Source: Anaerolineae bacterium (GTDB lineage: Bacteria > Chloroflexota > Anaerolineae > Aggregatilineales > Phototrophicaceae). Taken from it: a DNA stretch of 5,907 bases. The stretch covers positions 1-5,907 of the forward strand of contig JALONZ010000148.1 of the NCBI GenBank assembly GCA_025454675.1, written 5' to 3'. The stretch's first letter is position 1; the number at the start of each line of letters is the position of its first letter. This document shows positions 1-5,907 of this stretch, one piece after another. The translations under genes and the position numbers were made by a program. The notes below the pieces were generated by a model, which was not told where the DNA came from, did not search any database, and worked only from the letters and a program-made list of their open reading frames with translations.

Positions 1-1013
1 ACCGCATTACCTGCCGAGGCGGCGATGCGAAGGAACATCCAGAATGGCTCGGTGCTATAGAGGACGAATCCCACAAGGATGTGATAGGAGATGAGATAGG
101 TCATGAAGATAGAACTATATAACACCCCAATCATAATGAGCGTTTTGGAGAGTTCTGTCTTGAAGATGGCATAATATACGATTGAGCCAATCAACAAAGT
201 GAATACACCCGTCATCATCACACGGATAATTTCGGGGTCTTTGAAGAACAGCAAAAATTCACCAAACATAAAGCCGTATCCGACCACGATGAATACCCCA
301 TATACCACGACCAAAGCCAGTAATTGGATTGACATGGGGATTTTGCGCGTTTTTTCGCCTTCGGGGGCAAATGTGAAACGTCCGACCGCGTTAATGGGGT
401 CTTTTTGGACTTCGTTCACATTTTTTGATAGCGCAAGGAAGATGCGCCCAATTGTCCACGCAATGCCATATAACGAGGCAAGGGTGAAGAATACAAAAAA
501 GGCGAATAGGGTAAGTTGGCTCACCGTGACGGTTGTTTCGGTGAAGGGCAGGGTAAATTCAAAATAGCCAACTGCGGCAGTGTTGCCACCTGCGTTACGG
601 GTGATTTGGAGGTTTAAGCCTGTGGGCAGGGTTGCGAAGGCGAATAAGCCAACGAACAAAATAATTTGCCAATACGAAATTTGCCAGATGCTAAAACTCA
701 ACACGCGACCGGGTGGTGTTTGTTGGGCTTCGGCATCCACATCTTCGATGGGGTCGGCTTCGGCATCACGCAAAACTAAGCCTGTTTCTTTATCCACTTC
801 GGGTTCATGCGGATGTTGGCTCATGCGTTTATCCATCGCACCCATACCCCACGCAAATGCGAATGAGGATGTGAACGCGCCAACGACAAAGCCTAATTGT
901 GCATCCCAAACAGGCTCAACACTTTGTAAAGCCCGCAAAACAATCACAAACAATAGTCCAAGAATTAAACCGATTATTCCCATCGGCACGGCACGGGCTA
1001 ATCCGGGTTTCAT
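1..1013 (-). CDS. Polytopic membrane protein of unknown function, fourth gene of the cox operon (3' end outside window)
   Basis: An uninterrupted frame of 337 codons runs from an ATG at 1013 to the left edge without a stop, so the C-terminus is missing. The start is supported by AAGGAG at 1020-1025, six bases upstream, and the gene begins only 24 bases after the coxC stop, so it is almost certainly cotranscribed with coxC. I see about seven hydrophobic segments, near residues 11-30, 40-60, 113-135, 164-195, 228-250, 262-285 and 291-320. A hydrophilic, acidic loop with a His-Pro-His-Glu stretch lies at about 62-100. There is no CxxCH, CuA or heme-copper His pattern. Position suggests an accessory or assembly role for the oxidase, or another membrane function linked to respiration. 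It is too long for the usual small subunit IV and does not look like subunit I or III. I do not recognise the family. The gene call is firm and the function is open. Confidence 0.85.
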   Translation of the reverse strand, partial: MKPGLARAVPMGIIGLILGLLFVIVLRALQSVEPVWDAQLGFVVGAFTSSFAFAWGMGAMDKRMSQHPHEPEVDKETGLVLRDAEADPIEDVDAEAQQTPPGRVLSFSIWQISYWQIILFVGLFAFATLPTGLNLQITRNAGGNTAAVGYFEFTLPFTETTVTVSQLTLFAFFVFFTLASLYGIAWTIGRIFLALSKNVNEVQKDPINAVGRFTFAPEGEKTRKIPMSIQLLALVVVYGVFIVVGYGFMFGEFLLFFKDPEIIRVMMTGVFTLLIGSIVYYAIFKTELSKTLIMIGVLYSSIFMTYLISYHILVGFVLYSTEPFWMFLRIAASAGNA

Positions 1014-1019
1014 GGGCAA

Positions 1020-1025
1020 CTCCTT
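1020..1025 (-). promoter_or_regulatory. Ribosome binding site of the fourth gene
   Basis: On the minus strand AAGGAG sits six bases before the ATG at 1013. It is the best Shine-Dalgarno match in the window and fixes the start of the edge-truncated membrane protein gene. Confidence 0.8.
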
Positions 1026-1037
1026 CAAGAAAAAATA

Positions 1038-1616
1038 CTAAATCCAATAGATAACCACGTAGAATAAGAGCCATGCCACCAAGACAAAATACCATAATTT
1101 TGCCCCAGCTTCTACAGCCCACAAATAATCGTTCACATTATACACGCGCTTGCGCCCATTCACATAGACAAGACCTAAATAAATACCGATACTCACCGCA
1201 TGAACAATATGAAAGCCTGTCATGACGCGGAACACTTGCGCGTATTGTGTGCCTGTGGGAACAATCACCCACTCATAGCCAATTAGCACCACAAAAATAC
1301 CCCCTAAGAGGATGCTTATCAACCATAAGCGCAAAAATTCACTCAAGTTTTGATTATTCACCACTTTGACGGCATGTCTGACCAGTAAGGCACTTGCCCC
1401 TAAAATCGCGGTGGCGATGGTCGCAATGACGACACCTAAGCGGTCATTCGGGTCGGGCATCCAATTGGGTGAGAAACGCATTTGCCAATTGACAACGATT
1501 AAGCACACAAATGTTAAAATCCAACTCGCCTGAAAAATAAAAATGCCTGCGCGTTTATTTTGCAAGGCTTGTTGTTCTTGTCGGGTTAAACCCAGTTCCA
1601 ATAAATCTCGTTGCAT
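1038..1616 (-). CDS. coxC: Cytochrome c oxidase subunit III, short five-helix form
   Basis: This 192-residue integral membrane protein is the third core subunit of the heme-copper oxidase. In this family it stabilises subunit I and may help O2 and proton delivery; it binds no metal. Five hydrophobic segments are visible, near residues 23-43, 61-81, 96-117, 129-151 and 170-191. This matches the short bacterial form that lacks the first two helices of the seven-helix type. Recognisable family sequence includes the Tyr-Glu-Trp at 114-116 at the end of the third segment and Thr-Gly-Phe-His-x-x-His at 133-139. The last helix reads Trp-Tyr-Phe-Val-Leu at 175-179, where most family members have Trp-His-Phe-Val-Asp. 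The ATG at 1616 has only a weak upstream GGTAG as a possible ribosome site. It lies 202 bases after coxA, separated by a repeat element, and 24 bases before the next gene. Confidence 0.88.
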   Translation of the reverse strand: MQRDLLELGLTRQEQQALQNKRAGIFIFQASWILTFVCLIVVNWQMRFSPNWMPDPNDRLGVVIATIATAILGASALLVRHAVKVVNNQNLSEFLRLWLISILLGGIFVVLIGYEWVIVPTGTQYAQVFRVMTGFHIVHAVSIGIYLGLVYVNGRKRVYNVNDYLWAVEAGAKLWYFVLVAWLLFYVVIYWI

Positions 1617-1662
1617 ATTATTTTTTCTACCAATAAGCCATCATTCATAGATACAATGTTGT

Positions 1663-1791
1663 ACCTCACCCCTAAATCCCCTCTCCCAAACGGAGAGGGG
1701 AAAAGGACATGATATATCATGTCCCTACAACCCACCTATAAAATCTTTTTCTCCCCCTCTCCAATTTGGAGAGGGGGCAGGGGGGTGAGGT
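1663..1791. repeat. Composite inverted-repeat element between coxA and coxC
   Basis: The outer ends are a perfect 10-bp inverted repeat, ACCTCACCCC at 1663-1672 and GGGGTGAGGT at 1782-1791. Inside lie three nested palindromes: CCCCTCTCC/GGAGAGGGG at 1678-1686 and 1692-1700, a 20-bp perfect palindrome at 1705-1724, and 12-bp arms at 1753-1764 and 1766-1777 around a single base. The two terminal blocks of 24 bp agree at 19 positions, the differences being confined to five bases between the two conserved parts. I see no open reading frame and no clear target-site duplication. It could be a non-autonomous mobile element (MITE- or REP-like) or an assembled cluster of dispersed palindromes. In the mRNA it would fold strongly and may affect coxC expression. 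Confidence 0.75.
1705..1724. repeat. Perfect 20-bp palindrome
   Basis: GGACATGATA is followed directly by its reverse complement TATCATGTCC. On the coxA-to-coxC transcript the hairpin is followed by UUUU and then C-rich sequence, which is too short a U-run for a convincing terminator. Its right-hand end (GTCCCTAC) matches the ends of the two palindromes in the coxB-coxA gap. Confidence 0.85.
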
Positions 1792-1818
1792 CAAAAAATT
1801 TTGTTGTTAAGTTGCTAT

Positions 1819-3543
1819 TCAATCACCTGCCGATGGTTCTGGGGCAGGGGTGGGTGTGGTTGGTGGCAATGCTTTGGGTTTTTCGGGGTTAAATGATTCG
1901 CCAAAGCGGGCTTCCATCGCTTCTAAATAGGCTTTGGATGCGTCTGTACCATAACCATACGGGTCTTCAAACGGGATGGGGTCGCCCACAAAGTTATAAG
2001 CAGGTGGGGGCGAGCTGGTTTGCCATTCTAATGTGAGCGCACGCCAAGGATTTGCACCTGCCACTTTGCCACGATAGATGCTGACAAAGACATTATAAAC
2101 CAAGACGAATGTCGAAAAACCCAACACAAAAGCCGAAAAACCAATTAACAAGTTCCAGTTTTGGAATTGTGGGTCATATTCGGCGACACGGCGTGGCATC
2201 CCTGCAATCCCAACCATGTGCATGGGGAAGAAGGTGAAGAAAAATCCGAAATAGGTGAGTGCAAAGTGAATTTTGCCCAAGCGTTCATTCAACATGCGCC
2301 CTGTAAATTTGGGGAACCAGTGATAAATGCCGCCGTAAATGGCGAACACACTGCCACCGAATAACACGAAGTGGAAGTGGCTAACCACAAAATAGGTGTC
2401 GTGCATATGAATATCCACAGGCACAGACCCCAACATCATCCCGCTAATCCCGCCGATGACGAACAGCGACAAGAATCCCAGACCAAATAACATGGCGCTA
2501 TTCAGGCGGATTTTGCCACCAAAAATTGTACCCAGCCAACCGAAAATTTTAATCCCTGTTGGCACGGCGATGATGAACGAGGTAATCATGAATGGAATCC
2601 GCAATTCGGGTTGCAGACTGGTGAACATATGATGCGCCCAAACGGTGAACCCGACCAGCGCAATCGCCATGCTTGATAGCGCAATCATGCGATAGCCAAA
2701 GATGGGTTTGCGCGAATGTACCGAGAGTAATTCGGATAAAATGCCAAAACCGGGCAACACCATGATATACACGGCAGGGTGGCTATAGAACCAGAACACA
2801 TTTTGCCACAGCAACACATCACCGCCTGCGGTGGCATTGAAGAAGGTCGTGCCAGCCACACGGTCAAGGATGAGCAAGGTTAGCGCACCTGCTAAGAAGG
2901 GGGTGGCTAATACCACGATGATGGAGGTGGCGAAGGTTGCCCAAACGAACAACGGCATTTGAAACCAGCCCATACCGGGTGGGCGCATATTTTTGATGGT
3001 CACGATGAAGTTAATCGCGCCCAAAATGGATGACAGACCCAACAAGTGAATTGAAAGCGCCCACAGGGTTTGCCCATCGGGGCTATAAATGGTACTCAGG
3101 GGTGGGTAGCTTGTCCAACCTGCTTCGGCGGGTCCCACAAAATACCCTGCAATCAGGAGCAAACCAGCAGGTGGGATGAGCCAGAAGGCAAACGCATTCA
3201 ACCAAGGGAATGCCATATCTTTTGCGCCCAACATCAGGGGAATGAGATAATTCCCAAAACCTGCGAACATCGGCACAATCCATGTAAAAATCATCATTGT
3301 GCCATGTAAGGTGAACAGGGTGTTATATGAACTGCCACTTGCCATCAAATCAATGGCTGGTGTGAGCAGTTCCCAACGGATGAGCATCGCCATTCCACCC
3401 GCAATGATGAAAAATACGAATGCCATCACCATATATTGCACGCCGATGATTTTATGGTCTATTGACCAGCGAAAATATTCGCTCAGGGCGGGACGTTTGG
3501 CGGGTGTTTGTAATCCACCGATTGGATATGTTGCTGTTGCCAT
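1819..3543 (-). CDS. coxA: Cytochrome c oxidase subunit I, A2-type heme-copper oxidase
   Basis: This is the catalytic membrane subunit, 574 residues, which reduces O2 to water at the heme/CuB centre and pumps protons. The metal ligands are all present: His80 and His391 for the low-spin heme, His389 for the high-spin heme, and His255, His304 and His305 for CuB, with Tyr259 placed for the His-Tyr crosslink. Helix VI reads Tyr253-Ser254-His255-Pro-Ala-Val-Tyr, the A2-subfamily signature in which Tyr-Ser replaces the D-channel glutamate. The D-channel entrance residues Asn98, Asp109 and Asn116 keep the classic spacing, and Lys332 is the K-channel lysine. About twelve transmembrane helices are expected for the family and agree with the hydrophobic pattern. 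A proline-rich tail closes the protein at about 555-570. The ATG at 3543 has GGGAAAGG seven bases upstream. It follows coxB by 147 bases. Confidence 0.97.
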   Translation of the reverse strand: MATATYPIGGLQTPAKRPALSEYFRWSIDHKIIGVQYMVMAFVFFIIAGGMAMLIRWELLTPAIDLMASGSSYNTLFTLHGTMMIFTWIVPMFAGFGNYLIPLMLGAKDMAFPWLNAFAFWLIPPAGLLLIAGYFVGPAEAGWTSYPPLSTIYSPDGQTLWALSIHLLGLSSILGAINFIVTIKNMRPPGMGWFQMPLFVWATFATSIIVVLATPFLAGALTLLILDRVAGTTFFNATAGGDVLLWQNVFWFYSHPAVYIMVLPGFGILSELLSVHSRKPIFGYRMIALSSMAIALVGFTVWAHHMFTSLQPELRIPFMITSFIIAVPTGIKIFGWLGTIFGGKIRLNSAMLFGLGFLSLFVIGGISGMMLGSVPVDIHMHDTYFVVSHFHFVLFGGSVFAIYGGIYHWFPKFTGRMLNERLGKIHFALTYFGFFFTFFPMHMVGIAGMPRRVAEYDPQFQNWNLLIGFSAFVLGFSTFVLVYNVFVSIYRGKVAGANPWRALTLEWQTSSPPPAYNFVGDPIPFEDPYGYGTDASKAYLEAMEARFGESFNPEKPKALPPTTPTPAPEPSAGD

Positions 3544-3605
3544 ATAAAAACCTTTCCCTTTGTTTTACATTACATCACAATTTACAGTTATTGACATTTT
3601 ATTTT

Positions 3606-3625
3606 GGATGGCATGTATGCCGTCC
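3606..3625. repeat. Imperfect palindrome in the coxB-coxA gap
   Basis: GGATGGCAT at 3606-3614 and ATGCCGTCC at 3617-3625 pair across a two-base centre with one mismatch, which would be a G-U pair in RNA. It sits in the leader just ahead of coxA and is followed on the plus strand by CTAT, resembling the ends of the neighbouring palindromes. Confidence 0.65.
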
Positions 3626-3648
3626 CTATAATTCGTAATTTTTGCCAT

Positions 3649-3676
3649 GTAGGGGCTTGCCATGGCAAGCCCCTAC
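3649..3676. repeat. Perfect 28-bp palindrome in the coxB-coxA gap
   Basis: The 14-base arm GTAGGGGCTTGCCA at 3649-3662 is followed directly by its exact reverse complement at 3663-3676. It begins 14 bases downstream of the coxB stop. No run of T follows it on the transcribed strand, so it is not a standard intrinsic terminator. It could be a dispersed extragenic palindrome, an mRNA-stabilising or processing hairpin at the coxB 3' end, or a protein-binding site. Confidence 0.8.
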
Positions 3677-3690
3677 GTTCACCCATTGTT

Positions 3691-5295
3691 TTAATTATCG
3701 TCCGTAAAGTTTTCGGCGTAGGTATTCAGGTTATCCAAATCGCAAACCGACTCACCTGTATCGTTGATGGTGCATAAATAGGCAACAATCGCTTTTGCAT
3801 CTTCAACGGGCATATAATTGGGCGCGGTGGGGTCTGATGCTTGGAAATTGTTCATTAAATTCCCAAAACCGGGCACCAAATAATCACCAGGGACATATAA
3901 CGAGTGATACAGGTATTCTTCTGGCGCTTCGCCAGTAGATGAAGAACGCGCACCAGCGGCTCTATCGCCAATCCCTTCTAAACTGGGACCCGTCACCCCT
4001 GCCCATTCAATGCTGTAGATATTACCTGCTTCATCGGTTGGCGATTCTTGGAGGATATGACACCCTGCACAAGGATATGCACCCGAAGCGAGGATTTGAG
4101 CGCCCCGCACAACGGGGTTATCGGGCGGATTGACGGCGCGGTCAATGGCGGGGTCAATAAAACTCCGCAGAAAAGCGTCTTCGCTATCATACACACGGAT
4201 GAAGGCATACATCGCGCCATGACCACTGCCACATAATTCGGTGCATACCACACGATATTGGCTGTAATTGATGACGAAAGTCTCTGCAAATAATTGTAGG
4301 GTTGGTTCATCCACAAGGGTGCTGATTTCGGCACTCAATAATCCGCGTGCGGATTCTAAGAATTGGGTGGCATAGGGTTCGATGGTGGGGTATTGGGCGC
4401 GGGTATCACGCACGGCTTTGACCACAGCATCAAATGTGGCTTGGTCAAATGTGTCGCTGAGGGTGATAACATCCACCGCACGCCGACCGAATACATCATT
4501 TAACCCGCGCGTATCGCTATCTTCACGATAAGCCGTCAGCGCATTATCGGCTCGGCTGGTAAAGGTGCGTTGACGTGCCACATCATCGGTTGCGATGGGG
4601 GTGAAGCGGGCTTCGGTTTGACGACCGGGCAATAAATCTTGTTTAATCCGCATTTCTGGCACCCAGAAGGCATGAATGACATCTTGGGTATTCATCACCA
4701 TCCGTACAGAATCGCCGACATAGGTGTACAAGATATTGGATGTGACGGGCAACATATAACCGCCATCATCGGTTTGCTTGAGGGCGCTCATGCGCTCCCC
4801 TTGTTCAAAGGCAGTGAGTGTATCGCCAGAGATGGGGACATCATAATTAAATGTCCATGCGAACCGCGCACCAGTGGCATTGACCACCATTTCATTGTCT
4901 TTGGGGGCGCGAATATCTTGCCACACCGAAAAACTATAGAAGGCTAAAATGACCACAATCACGGCGGGGATGGCTGTCCAGACGATTTCGAGGAGGGCAT
5001 TGCCATGTACGGTGGGACCATCTCCTGTTTCGCCCGGTTTGACGCGGAAGCGCACAATCGAATAGAGCAATGCCCCTTCGACCAGTAAGAAAATCGCGCC
5101 ACCAATGCCCAACAAGACAGCGAAGAGTTGGTCAATTTGCAATGATTCGGCAGAGGCTTGTGTGGGAAATATAACAGGGGTGAATTGGGCGATGAGAATC
5201 CCACCAATCACCAACAAAACTGCTACTATCCCAACAGTTGCGATGAGCGTTCCAGAAACGCCACCTTCAGGCTTATTAGAATGTCCATAATCCAT
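3691..5295 (-). CDS. coxB: Cytochrome c oxidase subunit II with CuA site and fused cytochrome c domain (caa3-like)
   Basis: This subunit takes electrons from the respiratory chain and passes them to subunit I. It has 534 residues from the ATG at 5295, chosen because AGGA lies nine bases upstream; a TTG at 5340 would add 15 residues without a good ribosome site. A signal-like hydrophobic segment at 14-36, ending near Ala-Ser-Ala at 47-49, is followed by the two family helices at about 56-83 and 104-125. The CuA ligands are His208, Cys351, Glu353, Cys355, His359 and Met362. Between His208 and Cys351 there are 143 residues where the family usually has about 35, so a hydrophilic insertion of roughly 105-110 residues sits inside the cupredoxin fold. 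A cytochrome c domain follows, with CxxCH at 409-413 and a likely axial Met495. Cys508 and Cys518 may form a disulfide. It is the first gene of the operon. Confidence 0.95.
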   Translation of the reverse strand: MDYGHSNKPEGGVSGTLIATVGIVAVLLVIGGILIAQFTPVIFPTQASAESLQIDQLFAVLLGIGGAIFLLVEGALLYSIVRFRVKPGETGDGPTVHGNALLEIVWTAIPAVIVVILAFYSFSVWQDIRAPKDNEMVVNATGARFAWTFNYDVPISGDTLTAFEQGERMSALKQTDDGGYMLPVTSNILYTYVGDSVRMVMNTQDVIHAFWVPEMRIKQDLLPGRQTEARFTPIATDDVARQRTFTSRADNALTAYREDSDTRGLNDVFGRRAVDVITLSDTFDQATFDAVVKAVRDTRAQYPTIEPYATQFLESARGLLSAEISTLVDEPTLQLFAETFVINYSQYRVVCTELCGSGHGAMYAFIRVYDSEDAFLRSFIDPAIDRAVNPPDNPVVRGAQILASGAYPCAGCHILQESPTDEAGNIYSIEWAGVTGPSLEGIGDRAAGARSSSTGEAPEEYLYHSLYVPGDYLVPGFGNLMNNFQASDPTAPNYMPVEDAKAIVAYLCTINDTGESVCDLDNLNTYAENFTDDN

Positions 5296-5304
5296 AAGTA
5301 TTAT

Positions 5305-5309
5305 TCCTA
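5305..5309 (-). promoter_or_regulatory. Ribosome binding site deciding the coxB start
   Basis: TAGGA on the minus strand ends nine bases before the ATG at 5295. No comparable site precedes the upstream TTG at 5340, and the extra residues that TTG would add precede an already complete signal-like N-terminus. The site therefore favours the ATG. Confidence 0.6.
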
Positions 5310-5351
5310 TAAAAATCCCGATTTGTGCCAATTTACACAAGAACTAATCCG

Positions 5352-5380
5352 ATTTTACATGACGGGTTGGGCTTTGACAA
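5352..5380 (-). promoter_or_regulatory. Probable sigma70-type promoter of the cox operon
   Basis: On the minus strand TTGTCA (5375-5380) and TAAAAT (5352-5357) each match the -35 and -10 consensus at five of six positions, with an ideal 17-base spacer. Transcription would start near 5345, giving a leader of about 50 bases before coxB. No other promoter of this quality is visible within the operon, which suits expression of coxB, coxA, coxC and the fourth gene from here. This is sequence matching only; the promoter preferences of the host are unknown. Confidence 0.55.
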
Positions 5381-5382
5381 GC

Positions 5383-5399
5383 AATTGGGAATGAATTGG
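5383..5399. repeat. Short direct repeat upstream of the cox promoter
   Basis: AATTGG occurs at 5383-5388 and again at 5394-5399, 11 bases apart, about one helical turn. The pair lies immediately upstream of the -35 box of the proposed cox promoter, where an activator could bind. The units are short and AT-rich, so chance is quite possible. Confidence 0.3.
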
Positions 5400-5480
5400 T
5401 ATATCCCTCATCAACTATTTTTCTTTTTCTGGCGTTTGTGAGTAAAATGGTGGAATGAGATTTTGATAAAGTGAAAAATA

Positions 5481-5907
5481 ATGCGACCTTCTGACGAAAA
5501 ATATTGGACTGTCATTCAAAAAAACACCTTTTATTTTTTTGATGCCGATTTTGAAGACCAAAATGAGGCACAGAATATTGATATACTCACCACACATCTC
5601 TATAACTTATATGAAAAAATTCAACAACAAGGCGTTCAGAAAGTATTATTTGATGAATTGATGCAAAAACCATATGGTTTGCAAGCCATTTTAGCTTTGA
5701 ACGGACTATCTAATGAAACACTTAAACGCATTATTACCATTGTAAGGATTGTGGATGATGATGAATTAAATCGGATGATGCGAAAAGCGGATTGGGGGCA
5801 ACCTATCAATCCATCCCATGAATTGAAAGAATGGGGAACAGTGTATATTCAAAAATTAGCACAAAAAAATGATGCTTTTCGGGGTGGACTTATCAATTTA
5901 TTCTTTG
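5481..5907 (+). CDS. Protein of unknown function, 5' part only
   Basis: An open frame of 142 codons starts at ATG 5481 and runs off the right edge. An in-frame TGA at 5472-5474 shows that this is the first possible ATG. The ribosome site is weak (GTGA about seven bases upstream). The visible part is soluble, with no signal peptide or membrane segment, and mostly helical in character, rich in Gln, Asn, Asp and Leu. A segment at about residues 56-96, with Leu-Lys-Arg-Ile-Ile-Thr followed by an acidic Asp-Asp-Asp-Glu-Leu-Asn, vaguely recalls the helical N-terminal part of some type II restriction endonucleases. That is a weak memory-based impression, and no PD-(D/E)XK motif is visible in this part. 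It is divergent from the cox operon, noticeably AT-richer, and unlikely to share its function. A recently acquired gene is one possibility. Confidence 0.75.
   Translation, partial: MRPSDEKYWTVIQKNTFYFFDADFEDQNEAQNIDILTTHLYNLYEKIQQQGVQKVLFDELMQKPYGLQAILALNGLSNETLKRIITIVRIVDDDELNRMMRKADWGQPINPSHELKEWGTVYIQKLAQKNDAFRGGLINLFF

Noticed and set aside
199..1041. Open frames on the plus strand at 199-567 and 580-1041
   Set aside because: They lie opposite the long minus-strand membrane protein frame, their translations have no recognisable domain, and the minus frame has a strong ribosome site and a clear helix pattern.
916..1122. Minus-strand frame of 68 codons across the coxC end
   Set aside because: It overlaps both coxC and the fourth gene in another frame and has no family resemblance.
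1663..1791. CRISPR array
   Set aside because: The repeats are inverted rather than regularly spaced direct copies, and there are no spacers of even length.
2161..3547. Several open frames inside coxA on both strands
   Set aside because: They are shadows of the subunit I gene, whose every metal ligand is present in its own frame.
3649..3676. Intrinsic terminator after coxB
   Set aside because: The hairpin is strong but no T-run follows it on the transcribed strand, and the oxidase genes downstream need the same transcript unless a separate promoter exists.
3939..5290. Open frames inside coxB on both strands
   Set aside because: They are explained by the coding pattern of the subunit II gene; none has an independent start signal or domain.
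5296..5340. Upstream TTG start that would lengthen subunit II by 15 residues
   Set aside because: It has no good ribosome site and would add residues before a complete signal-like N-terminus; the ATG at 5295 has AGGA at a workable distance.
5415..5597. Minus-strand frame of 60 codons in the divergent region
   Set aside because: It runs antisense to the start of the plus-strand gene, is low in complexity and shows no convincing ribosome site.

Overview
The window carries most of an aa3/caa3-type cytochrome c oxidase (heme-copper oxygen reductase) operon on the minus strand, and the start of an unrelated gene on the plus strand. Read in the direction of transcription (from high to low coordinates), the operon is coxB (subunit II with a CuA site and a fused C-terminal cytochrome c domain), coxA (subunit I), coxC (short subunit III) and a fourth gene. 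The fourth gene encodes a polytopic membrane protein I do not recognise. It stays open to the left edge and is truncated there.

Together the first three genes encode the catalytic core of a terminal oxidase. Electrons enter at the heme c domain and CuA of subunit II and pass to the low-spin heme and heme/CuB centre of subunit I, where O2 is reduced to water and protons are pumped. Subunit I has the Tyr-Ser-His-Pro-Ala-Val-Tyr sequence in helix VI, so it is an A2-subfamily enzyme in which the Tyr-Ser pair replaces the usual D-channel glutamate. The fused cytochrome c fits this caa3-like type.

Layout: 1-1013 (-) partial membrane protein; 1038-1616 (-) coxC; 1617-1818 gap filled by a composite inverted-repeat element of about 129 bp; 1819-3543 (-) coxA; 3544-3690 gap with two more palindromes; 3691-5295 (-) coxB, with its start moved inward from a TTG to an ATG; 5296-5480 divergent intergenic region with a good sigma70-like promoter for the operon; 5481-5907 (+) 5' part of an AT-richer gene of unknown function.

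The organism is a bacterium with aerobic respiration. The A2-type caa3 gene set, the B-A-C order and the short GC-rich palindromic repeats between genes suggest Chloroflexota (Anaerolineae-like), but this is an inference from general resemblance and no taxonomic marker is present. The points most worth a second look are an insertion of roughly 105-110 residues inside the CuA domain of subunit II, the non-canonical last helix of subunit III, the unidentified fourth gene and the related palindromes in both intra-operon gaps.
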